NCBI RefSeq assembly: GCF_009789075.1
Contig: NZ_WNXQ01000013.1
Coordinates: 1-64,000, forward strand
DNA from: Pseudooceanicola pacificus
GTDB lineage: Bacteria > Pseudomonadota > Alphaproteobacteria > Rhodobacterales > Rhodobacteraceae
Reading direction: 5' to 3'
DNA: 64,000 nucleotides
Of the stretch, positions 19,055-29,092 are shown piece by piece (the first letter of the stretch is position 1; each line of letters starts with the position of its first letter). A model generated the notes under the pieces. It was not told where the DNA came from. It did no database searches and saw only the letters and a list, made by a program, of their open reading frames with translations. The position numbers were made by a program, and so were the translations under genes.

Positions 19055-20095
19055 TCACACCGTCGCGACCGGCGTGACCGGGGATCCCACGGCACCCGGC
19101 AGGCGCAGCGGCGGGGCGGTCAGCAGGAACCGGGTGCGGCCCTGCTCGCGCAGCCACGCGGCCAGCGGCGTCAGGTGCCACAGCTCTCCCAGCGGCAGGC
19201 CCAGCTTGAACAGGCAGTGTTCGTGCAGCGGCAGGGACGAGCAGCAGCCGTCACCCGGGACGGCGGGCAGGGATTCGACCGCGTAATTGTCGGCGATCAG
19301 CGCCGCGATGCCGCTGTCGGTGATCCAGTGCCTGAGCTTTGCATCGCGCCCGTTCAGCGAGGCGCAGCTGCCGTGCAGGCGCGCCGGATCGGGCGTGCCG
19401 CCCATCGACAGGATCACCTGCGCGAATCCGGTGTGCAGGCAGAGCATGTCGCCCTGTTCCACCTCGGCGCGCTCGGCCTCCATCACCCGCATCAGATCGT
19501 CATAGCCGACCAGTGTCTGGGCGTCGCCGAAATGGGCATGCAGGTCGACCATCACCGCCCGGCCCTGCACCGCGCTGGCGGCCATGTTCTCGATCCCCAA
19601 GGCCCCGGCGCGCGAGGTGCTTTCGGCCTTCATCGAAGGCTGGACCCCGGCATCCGCGACGTCCTGCGGGCCGACGATATGTTCGCCCCCGCGATACCCG
19701 TTGTAAAAGACATGTTCCGCCACGCCATCGCCATCGGCATCGAAGAGCGAGCCGACATGGCTGAGCGCGTCCCACTGGGTGGAATATTGCAGATGCAGAA
19801 TCGCCAGGTCGTCGCACAGGACGTCGGAGTGATCGCCGCCAAGCTCGACATCGAAATTGATCCCGTCGCTGCGCAGGGTCGGGCGCAGCACCGGCGGCTT
19901 GCGGCGCGGGTTCAGATCGGAACCGCCGGGATAATCCAGCGGCAGCGACAGACAGAAGGCCAGGCCCTCGCGCGCCTCGGCCAGGCCCTCAAGCCGTTTG
20001 TCCCGCGTGATCAGGTTCAGCCGGCCTAGCTGGTCGTCCTCGCCGAAATCGCCCCAGTTCGATCCCTCGGGGCGGTTCACCCATCGTTTTGCCAT
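19055..20095 (-). CDS. Cyclase-family (PF04199-like) metal-dependent hydrolase
   Basis: A 346-residue protein resembling putative cyclases and kynurenine formamidase relatives. The usual HxGTHxDxxxH metal motif appears as LQYSTQWDALSHVG, with Gln at the second His position, as in the longer bacterial subfamily. The C-terminal half has LHTGFAQVI and PLHEHCLFKLGLPLGELWHL, the usual C-terminal histidine cluster. It probably hydrolyses an amide or lactone. The substrate is unknown. It follows the FKBP gene on the same strand, and nothing nearby suggests tryptophan catabolism. Confidence 0.8.
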   Translation of the reverse strand: MAKRWVNRPEGSNWGDFGEDDQLGRLNLITRDKRLEGLAEAREGLAFCLSLPLDYPGGSDLNPRRKPPVLRPTLRSDGINFDVELGGDHSDVLCDDLAILHLQYSTQWDALSHVGSLFDADGDGVAEHVFYNGYRGGEHIVGPQDVADAGVQPSMKAESTSRAGALGIENMAASAVQGRAVMVDLHAHFGDAQTLVGYDDLMRVMEAERAEVEQGDMLCLHTGFAQVILSMGGTPDPARLHGSCASLNGRDAKLRHWITDSGIAALIADNYAVESLPAVPGDGCCSSLPLHEHCLFKLGLPLGELWHLTPLAAWLREQGRTRFLLTAPPLRLPGAVGSPVTPVATV

Positions 20096-20164
20096 GACCT
20101 CTCCTCCACTGTCCGGACGCCGGCACTCTGTGCGAGGGCGGCGTCCGGCGCAAGCGGAGCGGGA

Positions 20165-20593
20165 TCAGGCGATCTCGACCAGCTCGATGGCAAAGGTCAG
20201 GTCGCGGCCGGCCAGCGGGTGGTTGGCATCAAGGACAACCTCGCTCTCGCTCACCTCGGTCACGACCACGGGCACGGTCTGGCCCTGCGGGGTCTGGACC
20301 TGCAGCTGCAGGCCCGGCTTGACCTCGATATTCTCGGGGATCTGGGCGCGGTCGACGCTCTGCACCGCCTCGGGCTGATGCTCGCCATAGGCCTCGCCGC
20401 AGGGAATTTCGACGGTCTTGTTCTCACCGACCGCCATGCCCGGCAGCGCCTTGTCCAGCCCGGGGATGATCTGGCCCGAACCGACGGTGAATTCCAGCGG
20501 ATCGCGCCCTTCGGAACTGTCGAACGTGGTGCCGTCCGAAAGGGTGCCAGTGTAATGAATGCGAACCGTATCGCCCGGTTTCACCTGCGTCAT
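20165..20593 (-). CDS. FKBP-type peptidyl-prolyl isomerase, SlyD-like
   Basis: A 142-residue FKBP. The ATG before TQVKPGDTVRIHYTGTLSDG is the natural start; the frame upstream is unrelated. The signature GTTFDSSEGRDPLEFTVGSG-QIIPGLDKALPGM is complete. The insert after the flap (GEAYGEHQPEAVQSVDRAQIPENI) matches the IF chaperone domain of SlyD/SlpA proteins. It lacks the His-rich metal tail of E. coli SlyD. It is a cytoplasmic folding catalyst and chaperone. It is divergent from the dehalogenase gene. Confidence 0.9.
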   Translation of the reverse strand: MTQVKPGDTVRIHYTGTLSDGTTFDSSEGRDPLEFTVGSGQIIPGLDKALPGMAVGENKTVEIPCGEAYGEHQPEAVQSVDRAQIPENIEVKPGLQLQVQTPQGQTVPVVVTEVSESEVVLDANHPLAGRDLTFAIELVEIA

Positions 20594-20760
20594 ATGTTGT
20601 CCTGTCTGTCTTGGATGGGTTTGGCGGGGCCGTCCGAAACGGGTGCCCGAAGCTCTCCCCCAACTTAGTCCGACCCGGCCGGCATTGCAAATTTTGAACC
20701 TTTCCCCCGCCTGCTGGGCGTGGCACGCTGCCACGGCAACGTTGGAAAAGAGGACATTCC

Positions 20761-21447
20761 ATGCCCGTGACGACATGCATCTTCGATGCCTACGGAACCC
20801 TCTTCGACGTCAGCGCGGCCGCCCGAAACGCGGCGGCGGAACCCGGGGCGGGCAAGCTGGCCGACACCTGGCAGGCCCTGGCGGAATCGTGGCGGATCAA
20901 GCAGTTGTCCTATTCCTGGCTGCGTGCCGTCACGGGGCAGCACGCGGATTTCTGGCAGCTGACACAGGATGCGCTCGACTGGTCGCTCGAGGCGCACGGG
21001 CTGGATGGCGACGCGGCGCTGCGCGCCCGGCTGCTGGCGCTCTACCATGAACTGCAGGCCTATCCCGAGGTGCCCACGATGCTGGCCGCGCTCAAGGCGC
21101 GCGGGCTGGCGACGGCGATCCTGTCCAACGGCTCGCCCGGGATGCTGGAGGGCGCTGTGTCCTCTGCCGGGCTGGGTGCGGTGCTGGATGACTGCCTGTC
21201 GGTGGAAAGCGTCGGCATCTTCAAACCCGCCCGCGCGGTCTATGACCTGGTGGGCCAGCGCTTCGGCTGCGCGCCGTGCGAGGTGCTGTTTGTCTCGTCC
21301 AACGGCTGGGACGCGGCGGCGGCGGCCAGCTACGGGTTCACCACCGCCTGGGTGAACCGCAAGGGCGAACCGGTCGACCGCCTGCCCGGCCAGCCGCACC
21401 ATGTGCTGACCGACCTGGCCCGCATCCCCGAACTGGAGGTCTTTTGA
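20761..21447 (+). CDS. Haloacid dehalogenase type II (HAD superfamily)
   Basis: A 228-residue HAD protein with type II 2-haloacid dehalogenase features. The Asp nucleophile is D9 in IFDAYGTLFD. AILSNGSPGMLEGAV matches the Ser/Asn loop, SVGIFKPARAVYDLV carries the Lys, and FVSSNGWDAAAAASYGF is the acidic motif 3. The enzyme would convert L-2-haloacids to D-2-hydroxyacids. A GAGGA lies upstream of the ATG. Its stop overlaps the next start (TGATG), so it heads a three-gene unit with an alpha/beta hydrolase and a threonine dehydratase-like gene. Confidence 0.88.
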   Translation: MPVTTCIFDAYGTLFDVSAAARNAAAEPGAGKLADTWQALAESWRIKQLSYSWLRAVTGQHADFWQLTQDALDWSLEAHGLDGDAALRARLLALYHELQAYPEVPTMLAALKARGLATAILSNGSPGMLEGAVSSAGLGAVLDDCLSVESVGIFKPARAVYDLVGQRFGCAPCEVLFVSSNGWDAAAAASYGFTTAWVNRKGEPVDRLPGQPHHVLTDLARIPELEVF

Positions 21448-22274
21448 TGCCGCATTTCGATGCCCCCGACGGGCTGTCGCTCTATTACGAGGTGGCCGGC
21501 GAGGGCCTGCCGCTGCTTTGCCTCTCGGGGCTGACCCGCAATGCGCGGGATTTCGATTTCGTCGCGCCGCATCTGCCGGGCGTGCGGATGATCCGGATGG
21601 ATTATCGCGGGCGCGGGCAGTCCGGCTGGGCCGATCCGGCGACCTACACGGTCCCGACCGAGGCCGGGGACGCGCTGGCGCTGCTTGACCACCTGGGGAT
21701 CGCAAAGGCCGCGGTGCTGGGCACCTCGCGCGGGGGGGTCATCGCCATGCTGCTGGCCGCCATCGCCAAGGACCGTCTGCTGGGCGTCTGTCTGAACGAC
21801 ATCGGCCCGGCGGTCGCCCCCGACGGGCTGCACGCGATCATGACCTATCTCGGCCGCAACCCGCCGCAGGCGACCTTTGACGAGGCTGCCGCCTTTCGCC
21901 AGGAGGCGCTGGCGGCCAGCTTCCCCGGTGTCCCGCTGGACCGCTGGCGGGTCGAGGTGACCCACACCAACGTGGAAACCCCCGAGGGGCTGAAGATCAA
22001 CTACGACCCGAAGCTGCGCGATGCCGTCGCCGCCGGGTTCGAGGACGCGCTGAATGCCGATGCCTGGCCGCTGTTCGATGCCATCGCCCCCCTGCCCTGC
22101 GCGGTGATCCACGGCGAGAATTCCGACCTGCTGTCCCGCGACACGGTCGAGCAGATGGCCCGCCGCAATCCCGACCTGATCGTTGCCCATGTGCCCGGCC
22201 GGGCGCATATCCCGTTTCTTGACGAACCCGAATCCCTGGCCGCCCTGACGGCCTGGCTGGAGCGCCTGCAATGA
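21447..22274 (+). CDS. Alpha/beta-fold hydrolase
   Basis: A 275-residue hydrolase. The nucleophile elbow is VLGTSRGGVIAML (GxSxG), the oxyanion region is LCLSGLTRNARDF, the acid lies in VIHGENSDLL and the His in GRAHIPFLDEPESL. The ATG overlaps the dehalogenase stop and its own stop overlaps the next start, so translation is coupled. The substrate is unknown. 3-oxoadipate enol-lactonase relatives are similar, but pcaD is present elsewhere in the window. Confidence 0.85.
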   Translation: MPHFDAPDGLSLYYEVAGEGLPLLCLSGLTRNARDFDFVAPHLPGVRMIRMDYRGRGQSGWADPATYTVPTEAGDALALLDHLGIAKAAVLGTSRGGVIAMLLAAIAKDRLLGVCLNDIGPAVAPDGLHAIMTYLGRNPPQATFDEAAAFRQEALAASFPGVPLDRWRVEVTHTNVETPEGLKINYDPKLRDAVAAGFEDALNADAWPLFDAIAPLPCAVIHGENSDLLSRDTVEQMARRNPDLIVAHVPGRAHIPFLDEPESLAALTAWLERLQ

Positions 22275-23266
22275 ACGTTCACGACACCCCGCCCGCCGCG
22301 TCCATCGCCGATGTCGAGGCCGCCGCGGCCCGGCTGGGCACACATATCCGCCGCACCCCGCTGCTGAGCTCGCCCTTCTTGGACGAGATCGCGGGCCGGC
22401 GTGTGCTGATCAAGGCGGAATGCCTGCAGCATACCGGCAGCTTCAAGGCGCGCGGCGCATGGTCCGCCATTTCGGCCCTGGATCCCGGCGTGCGCCAGAA
22501 GGGCGTGATCGCGTTTTCCTCGGGCAATCACGCGCAGGGCGTGGCCTGGGCGGCGGCGCAACATGGCGTGCCCTCGGTCATCATCATGCCCTCGGACGCG
22601 CCCGCGCTGAAGATCGCCAATACCCGTGCCCTGGGGGCCGAGGTGGTGCTCTACGACCGCGCGAACGAGGACCGCGATGCCATCGGCGATGCGATGGCCG
22701 CCGAACGCGGGCTGACGCTGGTCAAACCCTTCGATGACGCCCGGGTGATCGCCGGACAGGGCACCACGGGGCTGGAGATCGCCGAACAGGCCGCCGCACT
22801 GGGCGTGACCGAGGCCGAAGTGCTGGTCTGCTGCGGTGGCGGCGGGCTGACCTCGGGCATTGCCGTGGCGCTGGCGGACCGCGCGCCCGGCATGCGCGTG
22901 CGCCCGGTGGAGCCGATGGGATTTGACGACGTGGCACGCTCGCTCGCCTCGGGCGGGATCGAGCGCAACGCCAGCCTTACCGGGTCGATCTGCGATGCGA
23001 TCATCACGCCCCAGCCGGGCAACCTGACCTATCCGCTGCTCTCCCGCCTCTGCGGCCCCGGGCTGACTGTGACGGACGACGAGGCGCTGCAGGCGATGGC
23101 GCAGGCCTTCCTGCGGCTCAAGGTAGTGGCCGAACCGGGTGGCGCGGTCGCGCTGGCCGCCGCGCTCTACCGGGCCGAGGCGCTGGAAGGCGACACCGTG
23201 ATCGCCCTGATCTCGGGCGGGAACGTCGACCCGGCCATGTTCGCAAGGGCGCTGGCGATGCTGTAA
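22271..23266 (+). CDS. Threonine/serine dehydratase-like PLP enzyme
   Basis: A 331-residue fold-type II PLP enzyme. Lys59 in HTGSFKARGA is the Schiff-base residue, SSGNHAQGVAWAA binds the substrate carboxylate and CCGGGGLTSGIA is the phosphate-binding Gly loop. It lacks the C-terminal ACT regulatory domain of biosynthetic IlvA, so it is a catabolic threonine/serine dehydratase or a 3-hydroxyaspartate dehydratase relative. It overlaps the previous gene by 4 bases. The pobA operon starts 110 bases further on behind its own palindrome. Confidence 0.85.
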   Translation: MNVHDTPPAASIADVEAAAARLGTHIRRTPLLSSPFLDEIAGRRVLIKAECLQHTGSFKARGAWSAISALDPGVRQKGVIAFSSGNHAQGVAWAAAQHGVPSVIIMPSDAPALKIANTRALGAEVVLYDRANEDRDAIGDAMAAERGLTLVKPFDDARVIAGQGTTGLEIAEQAAALGVTEAEVLVCCGGGGLTSGIAVALADRAPGMRVRPVEPMGFDDVARSLASGGIERNASLTGSICDAIITPQPGNLTYPLLSRLCGPGLTVTDDEALQAMAQAFLRLKVVAEPGGAVALAAALYRAEALEGDTVIALISGGNVDPAMFARALAML

Positions 23267-23307
23267 CCGCCACGCCGATCACATATCTGCGACGTGACCC
23301 GGCGGCG

Positions 23308-23342
23308 CACGGATATAGTTGACGTCGACAACTATATCCGTG
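23308..23342. promoter_or_regulatory. Large perfect palindrome upstream of pobA (operator)
   Basis: Perfect 14-bp arms CACGGATATAGTTG (23308-23321) and CAACTATATCCGTG (23329-23342) flank the 7-base spacer ACGTCGA. A -35-like TTGACG lies across the left arm and spacer (23319-23324), so a bound dimer would block polymerase. The site ends 34 bases before the pobA start. It is not the ATAACC-N4-GGTTAA type known for PcaQ. Confidence 0.75.
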
Positions 23343-23358
23343 TAAGGTTCTTCCATAA

Positions 23359-24542
<1,184 letters not shown>

Positions 24543-24543
<1 letters not shown>

Positions 24544-25331
24544 TGCTGGTTGCCGACCTCGGAGACGTGAAGCTGCACTATACCGACGAGGGGGACCCCT
24601 CGGGCCCGCCGATCGTCTTTTCCAACTCGCTCGGCACCGATCTGCGGCTGTGGGACAAGATCGTCCCCGCCTTGCCCGCCGGGCTGCGCATCATCCGGTA
24701 CGACAAGCGCGGGCACGGCCTGTCGAGCTGCCCGCCCGCGCCCTATTCGATGGGCGCACTGGTCAACGATGTCGAACGGCTGATGGACCACCTCGGGGTC
24801 AGGGACGCGCTCTTTGTCGGGCTGTCGATTGGCGGGATGATCGCGCAGGGCCTGTCGGTCAAGCGGCCCGACCTGGTGCGGGCGGTCGTGATCTCGAACT
24901 CCGGCGCCAAGATCGGCACCAAGGAGATGTGGGACGAACGCATCGCGGCGGTCAAGGCCGGCGGGATCGAGTCGCTGGCCGATGCGGTGATGACCCGCTG
25001 GTTCGCCCCGGCCTTTCACCGGACCGACGAATTCACCGCCTGGCGCAACATGCTGACCCGCACCCCCGACGAAGGCTATGCCGGCTGTTCCGCCGCGATC
25101 TCGGGCACGGATTTCTACACCCCGACCGCCAGCCTGCGGATCCCCGCGCTTGGCATCGCGGGCAGCGAGGACGGGTCCACCCCGCCCGACCTGGTGCGCG
25201 AGACCATCGACCTGATCCCCGGCTCGCGCTTCGCGCTGATCCGCAAGGCGGGCCACCTGCCCTGCGTCGAACAGCCCGAGGAATACGCCAGGATCCTCAA
25301 CGACTTCATCAAGGGAACGGGCCATGTCTGA
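24543..25331 (+). CDS. pcaD: 3-oxoadipate enol-lactonase
   Basis: A 262-residue alpha/beta hydrolase converting 3-oxoadipate enol-lactone to 3-oxoadipate. The oxyanion segment is VFSNSLGTDLRLWDKI, the nucleophile Ser is in FVGLSIGGMIAQGL, and the His in RKAGHLPCVEQPEEY. Family-specific YDKRGHGLS and HLGVRDALFVG are present. It sits between pobA and pcaC with overlaps at both ends. It is separate from pcaC, not a PcaL-type fusion. Confidence 0.93.
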
Positions 25332-25710
25332 CACCCCCGACCGCCGCGCCATCGGCGAAAAGACCCGCCGTTCGGTTCTGGGCGACGCCCATGTCGACCG
25401 CTCGATGGTCGCGCGCAGCGATTTCGACGGCGCCTTTGTCGATCTGATCACCGAAAGCGCATGGGGCACGGTCTGGCCCTCGGACGCGATCAGCAAGCGC
25501 GAACGCTCGATGATCACCCTCGCCCTGCTGGCGGGCCTGGGCAATTTCGAGGAATTCCAGCTGCACCTGCGCGCCACGGTGAACACCGGCGCCACCCAGG
25601 ACGACATCCGCGAGGTCCTGCACCACGTGGCGATCTATGCCGGGGTGCCGCGCGCCAATCACGCCTTCAAGCTGGCCAAGCAGATCTATGCCGAACTGGA
25701 GAGCGAATGA
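25324..25710 (+). CDS. pcaC: 4-carboxymuconolactone decarboxylase
   Basis: A 128-residue AhpD-fold protein of normal PcaC length. SAWGTVWPSD, SKRERSMITLALLAGLGN and EEFQLHLRATVNTG-ATQDDIREVLHHVAIYAGVPRAN are the family motifs. The CxxC of the redox AhpD branch is absent, as expected for the decarboxylase. It turns 4-carboxymuconolactone into 3-oxoadipate enol-lactone, the PcaD substrate. It overlaps both neighbours by 4 to 8 bases. Confidence 0.95.
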   Translation: MSDTPDRRAIGEKTRRSVLGDAHVDRSMVARSDFDGAFVDLITESAWGTVWPSDAISKRERSMITLALLAGLGNFEEFQLHLRATVNTGATQDDIREVLHHVAIYAGVPRANHAFKLAKQIYAELESE

Positions 25711-26435
25711 CCGACCTCGGCCCCCTCGTCCCGCGCAACCGCGCCGCGCATCCGCCGGCCTATGACCCCGATTACAAGACCAGCGTCACCCGGTCGCCGA
25801 ACCTGCCGCTGCTGTCGATGGAATCCACCCCCTCCGAGGAACACGGCCCCCGCTTCGGCCACGGGCTGATCGGCGCGCTCGACAACAACCTGATCCTGAA
25901 CTGGACCAAGGGCGCCGCGCCCGCCGTGGGCGAACGCATCCTGGTGCATGGCCGCGTGCTGGACGAATTCGCCCGCCCGGTGCCCCATACCCTGGTCGAG
26001 ATCTGGCAGGCCAATGCGGGCGGGCGTTACCGCCATGTCAAGGACAGCTACTTTGCCCCGCTCGATGCCAATTTCGGCGGCTGCGGGCGCACCCTGACGG
26101 ATGAGGCCGGGTATTACGAATTCCTGACCATCCGCCCCGGCGCCTATCCCTGGCCCAACCGGGCGAACGACTGGCGGCCGATGCATATCCACTTCTCGAT
26201 CTTCGGGCATTCCTTCGGGCAGCGCCTGATCTCGCAGATGTATTTCGAGGGCGATCCCCTGATCGCCCGCTGCCCGATCGCGGCCACGATCCGCGACCGC
26301 AGCCAGCTGGACCGCCTCGTCGCGCCGCTGGACATGGCGAAATCGCGGCCGATGGACTTCCTGGCCTACAAGTTCGACATCGTGCTGCGCGGCCGCCGCC
26401 AGACGATGTTCGAGAACAAGCCCGAGGGGATGTGA
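25707..26435 (+). CDS. pcaH: Protocatechuate 3,4-dioxygenase beta subunit
   Basis: A 242-residue intradiol dioxygenase subunit carrying the catalytic non-haem Fe(III). The four ligands are visible: Y108 (GGRYRHV), Y147 (PGAYPWPN), H160 and H162 (RPMHIHFSIFG). These keep the spacing of the Pseudomonas enzyme (Y408, Y447, H460, H462). The ATG overlaps the pcaC stop (ATGA). With PcaG it cleaves protocatechuate to 3-carboxy-cis,cis-muconate. It is cytoplasmic. Confidence 0.97.
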   Translation: MTDLGPLVPRNRAAHPPAYDPDYKTSVTRSPNLPLLSMESTPSEEHGPRFGHGLIGALDNNLILNWTKGAAPAVGERILVHGRVLDEFARPVPHTLVEIWQANAGGRYRHVKDSYFAPLDANFGGCGRTLTDEAGYYEFLTIRPGAYPWPNRANDWRPMHIHFSIFGHSFGQRLISQMYFEGDPLIARCPIAATIRDRSQLDRLVAPLDMAKSRPMDFLAYKFDIVLRGRRQTMFENKPEGM

Positions 26436-26436
26436 C

Positions 26437-27036
26437 ATGGTGCAACCGCTGGACACCCTGACAGAAACCGCGTCGCAGACCGCCGGGCCCTATGTGCATA
26501 TCGGCTGCATCCCCTCCTTCGCGGGGCTGGGCGGCATCTACCCCGAGGACCTTGGCCTGTCGCCTGTTTCGGACGGGGCCAAAGGCGAGGCGATCACCAT
26601 CACCGGGCAGGTCATCGACGGCACCGGCTGGGCGCTGCGCGACGCGATGATCGAAAGCTGGCAGCCGGATGCGGCGGGCCTGTTCCCCGGGCAGGCGGGC
26701 GCGGATCCGGCGGTCTCGGGCTTTGCCCGCTTCGCGGCGGATGGCGACAGCGGGTTCTGGACGCTGAAGACCGTGAAACCCGGCGCCGTACCCGCACGGG
26801 GCGACGCGATGCAGGCGCCGCATGTCTCGCTCTGGATCACCGCGCGGGGGATCAACATCGGGTTGCAGACGCGGATCTACTTCGAGGACGAGGACAATAC
26901 CGCCGACCCGCTGCTGAAGCGGATCGAGCAGCGCCCCCGCGTCGACACGCTGATCGCAAAGCGGACCGGACCCGGGGAATACCGTTTCGACATCGTGCTG
27001 CAGGGCACGGGCGAAACGGTCTTTCTGGACATCTGA
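26437..27036 (+). CDS. pcaG: Protocatechuate 3,4-dioxygenase alpha subunit
   Basis: A 199-residue partner of PcaH with the same fold but without the iron-ligand set. Typical features are TASQTAGPYVHIGC near the N-terminus, ITGQVIDGTGWALRDAMIESWQPD, VSLWITARGINIGLQTRIYFED and EYRFDIVLQGTGETVFLDI at the end. It starts one base after the pcaH stop and overlaps the next ATG (TGATG), so the heteromer is made from coupled genes. Confidence 0.96.
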   Translation: MVQPLDTLTETASQTAGPYVHIGCIPSFAGLGGIYPEDLGLSPVSDGAKGEAITITGQVIDGTGWALRDAMIESWQPDAAGLFPGQAGADPAVSGFARFAADGDSGFWTLKTVKPGAVPARGDAMQAPHVSLWITARGINIGLQTRIYFEDEDNTADPLLKRIEQRPRVDTLIAKRTGPGEYRFDIVLQGTGETVFLDI

Positions 27037-27740
27037 TGGCCCGCATCCTGCTGATCCACGGCGCCTGCCACGGGGCCTGGTGCTGGCGCGACGTGATCCC
27101 CGCGCTGGAGGCCCTGGGGCACGAGGCCCTGGCGCTCGACATGCCCGGGCGCGCGGGCGACACCCGCGACGCCGCCACGCTGACGCTGGGCGATCACGCG
27201 GCGGCGATCCTGAACGCGGCGGGCGACGGGGCGCTGCTGGTGGGCCATTCCGCCGGGGGGTTTTCGATCTCCGCCGCCGCCGAGGCCGCGCCGGACAAGG
27301 TGCGGGGACTGGTCTATGTCGCAGCCCTGCTGCCGCAGGACGGCGACACGCTGGTGGGCAAGATGCGCGGGCTGGAACCGACGGACGCGCCCGCGCGCTT
27401 TGCCCGCGCGCTGGACGGCAACGGCTATATCTTCGACACCGCGGGCGCGGCGGATCTGCTCTACAATGGCGTGGCACCCGCGGATGCCGACTGGGCGCTG
27501 AGCATGGTCTGCCCGGAACCCAACGCCCCCCACCGCGAGGCGATCCGCCTCGGGACAGCCTTTGCCGCTGTGCCCAAGACCTATGTCCGCTGCACCGAAG
27601 ACCGGATCATCCCCGCCAATGACCAGGCCCGCATGGCGCGGGCGGGTTGCGCGGCGCTGCACGACATCGCAACCGGGCATTCGCCCTTCCTTTCGACACC
27701 CGCGCGGCTGGCCGGGCTGATCGCGGCGGCGGCGGCCTGA
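27036..27740 (+). CDS. Alpha/beta-fold esterase-like hydrolase inside the pca operon
   Basis: A 234-residue hydrolase of the plant methylesterase/hydroxynitrile-lyase-like branch. It shows ILLIHGACHGAWCWRDVIPAL (oxyanion region with the GACHGAWCW signature), LLVGHSAGGFSIS (nucleophile Ser), PKTYVRCTEDRIIP (acid) and GHSPFLSTPARL (His). It overlaps pcaG and pcaB at both ends, so it is co-translated with ring-cleavage genes. It is not a canonical pca enzyme. By inference it could free 4-hydroxybenzoate or protocatechuate from an ester, feeding PobA or PcaHG. Confidence 0.8.
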   Translation: MARILLIHGACHGAWCWRDVIPALEALGHEALALDMPGRAGDTRDAATLTLGDHAAAILNAAGDGALLVGHSAGGFSISAAAEAAPDKVRGLVYVAALLPQDGDTLVGKMRGLEPTDAPARFARALDGNGYIFDTAGAADLLYNGVAPADADWALSMVCPEPNAPHREAIRLGTAFAAVPKTYVRCTEDRIIPANDQARMARAGCAALHDIATGHSPFLSTPARLAGLIAAAAA

Positions 27741-29062
27741 TGGCGGGCTCGGTCTTTGACAGCGGGCTTTACGGCAAGCTCTTCGGCGCGGGCGAGGCCG
27801 GGCGGCTGTTCACCGACAGCGCCGAGGTCAGGGCGATGCTGCTGGTCGAGGGCACGCTGGCCAAGGTGCAGGGCCGGATGGGGCTGATCCCCGAGATCTC
27901 GGCCGCAGCCATCCACCGCGCAACGCTGGAAATCACGCTCGACCCCAGCGGGCTGGCCACGGCCACCGCGCAGAACGGCGTGCCGGTGCCCGGGCTGGTC
28001 GCAGCCTTCCGCAAGGAGATGCAGGCGCCGGAACATGCACAATATCTGCACTGGGGCGCGACCTCGCAGGATATCCACGACACCGGCCTGATGCTGCGCC
28101 TGCGGCAGCTTCTGGTGCTGCTGGAGCGCGACCTGCGCGCGCTGCTGTCCGACCTGGCCGCCCTGGCCGAGACCCATGCCGAACTGCCGATGCCGGGCCG
28201 GACCTATGGCCAGCACGCCACGGCGGTCAGCTTCGGCTCGGTCGTGGCGCATTGGGGCTGGCCCCTGGTCGAGCTGGTCGCCGAGCTGGAGGCGCTGCGG
28301 CGCAGCGCGCTCTGGGTCTCGCTCTCGGGGGCGGCGGGGACCGGGGCGGCCTTCGGGCCGCAGGCCGGGGCGCTGCGCGCGGCGCTGGCCGAAGGGCTTG
28401 GCCTTGGCGATCCGGGGCGCAGCTGGCACGCGGATCGCGGGCCGGTGCTGCGCATCGCCGGCTGGCTGGCCCGCGTCGCCACGGCGCTGGCCAAGATGGG
28501 CGAGGATCTGGTGCTGCTGACCCAGTCGGGCATCGGCGAGCTGCGCCTTGGCACCTCTGGCGGCTCCTCGACCATGCCGCAGAAACAGAACCCGGTGGCC
28601 CCCTCGGTGCTGATCGCGCTGGCGCGTCAGGCGGTTGCGCTGAACGGGGCGCTGCTGTCGGCGGGCGCCCCCCGGCAGGAGCGCGACGGCGGGGCCTGGT
28701 TCACCGAATGGCTGAGCCTGCCGCAGCTGTGCCTCTGCGCGGCCTCGGCGGTGGAGACGGCCCGGGGCCTGCGGGTCGAGCCGGTGCCCGGGGCGATGGC
28801 GGAGGCGCTGGAGCTCAATGGCGGGGTGATCCACGCCGAGGCGCTGAGTTTCCGCCTGGCCGAGCACATGGGCCGCCCCGAAGCGCAGGCCGCGGTCAAG
28901 GAGATCTGCAAACGGGTGGCCAAGGAAGGCCGGCCGCTGGCCGCGCTGGCGGGCGAGACCTGGCCGGAGGTGGAGCTGGGCGGTGTCTTCGACGCGCGCC
29001 AACAGCTGGGCGAGGCACCGGGCGAGGCGCGCGGATTCGCGCGGGCGGTCCGGGCGCTCTGA
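27740..29062 (+). CDS. pcaB: 3-carboxy-cis,cis-muconate cycloisomerase
   Basis: A 440-residue fumarase/aspartase-superfamily lyase. It has HWGATSQDIHDTGLMLRLRQ, GRTYGQHATAVSFG and the family signature GTSGGSSTMPQKQNP. It cyclises the PcaHG product to 4-carboxymuconolactone for PcaC. The ATG overlaps the upstream hydrolase stop (TGATG). The C-terminal 80 residues are an all-alpha region, as in other PcaB enzymes. It is the last gene of the operon and is followed by a short GC hairpin. Confidence 0.95.
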   Translation: MAGSVFDSGLYGKLFGAGEAGRLFTDSAEVRAMLLVEGTLAKVQGRMGLIPEISAAAIHRATLEITLDPSGLATATAQNGVPVPGLVAAFRKEMQAPEHAQYLHWGATSQDIHDTGLMLRLRQLLVLLERDLRALLSDLAALAETHAELPMPGRTYGQHATAVSFGSVVAHWGWPLVELVAELEALRRSALWVSLSGAAGTGAAFGPQAGALRAALAEGLGLGDPGRSWHADRGPVLRIAGWLARVATALAKMGEDLVLLTQSGIGELRLGTSGGSSTMPQKQNPVAPSVLIALARQAVALNGALLSAGAPRQERDGGAWFTEWLSLPQLCLCAASAVETARGLRVEPVPGAMAEALELNGGVIHAEALSFRLAEHMGRPEAQAAVKEICKRVAKEGRPLAALAGETWPEVELGGVFDARQQLGEAPGEARGFARAVRAL

Positions 29063-29066
29063 TCGC

Positions 29067-29092
29067 CGGGCGGGGTCGCCCGCTGTCCTTTA
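29067..29092 (+). terminator. Candidate terminator after pcaB
   Basis: Six-base hairpin CGGGCG-GGGT-CGCCCG followed by CTGTCCTTTA, a few bases after the pcaB stop. The stem is strong and the T-run weak. Confidence 0.4.
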
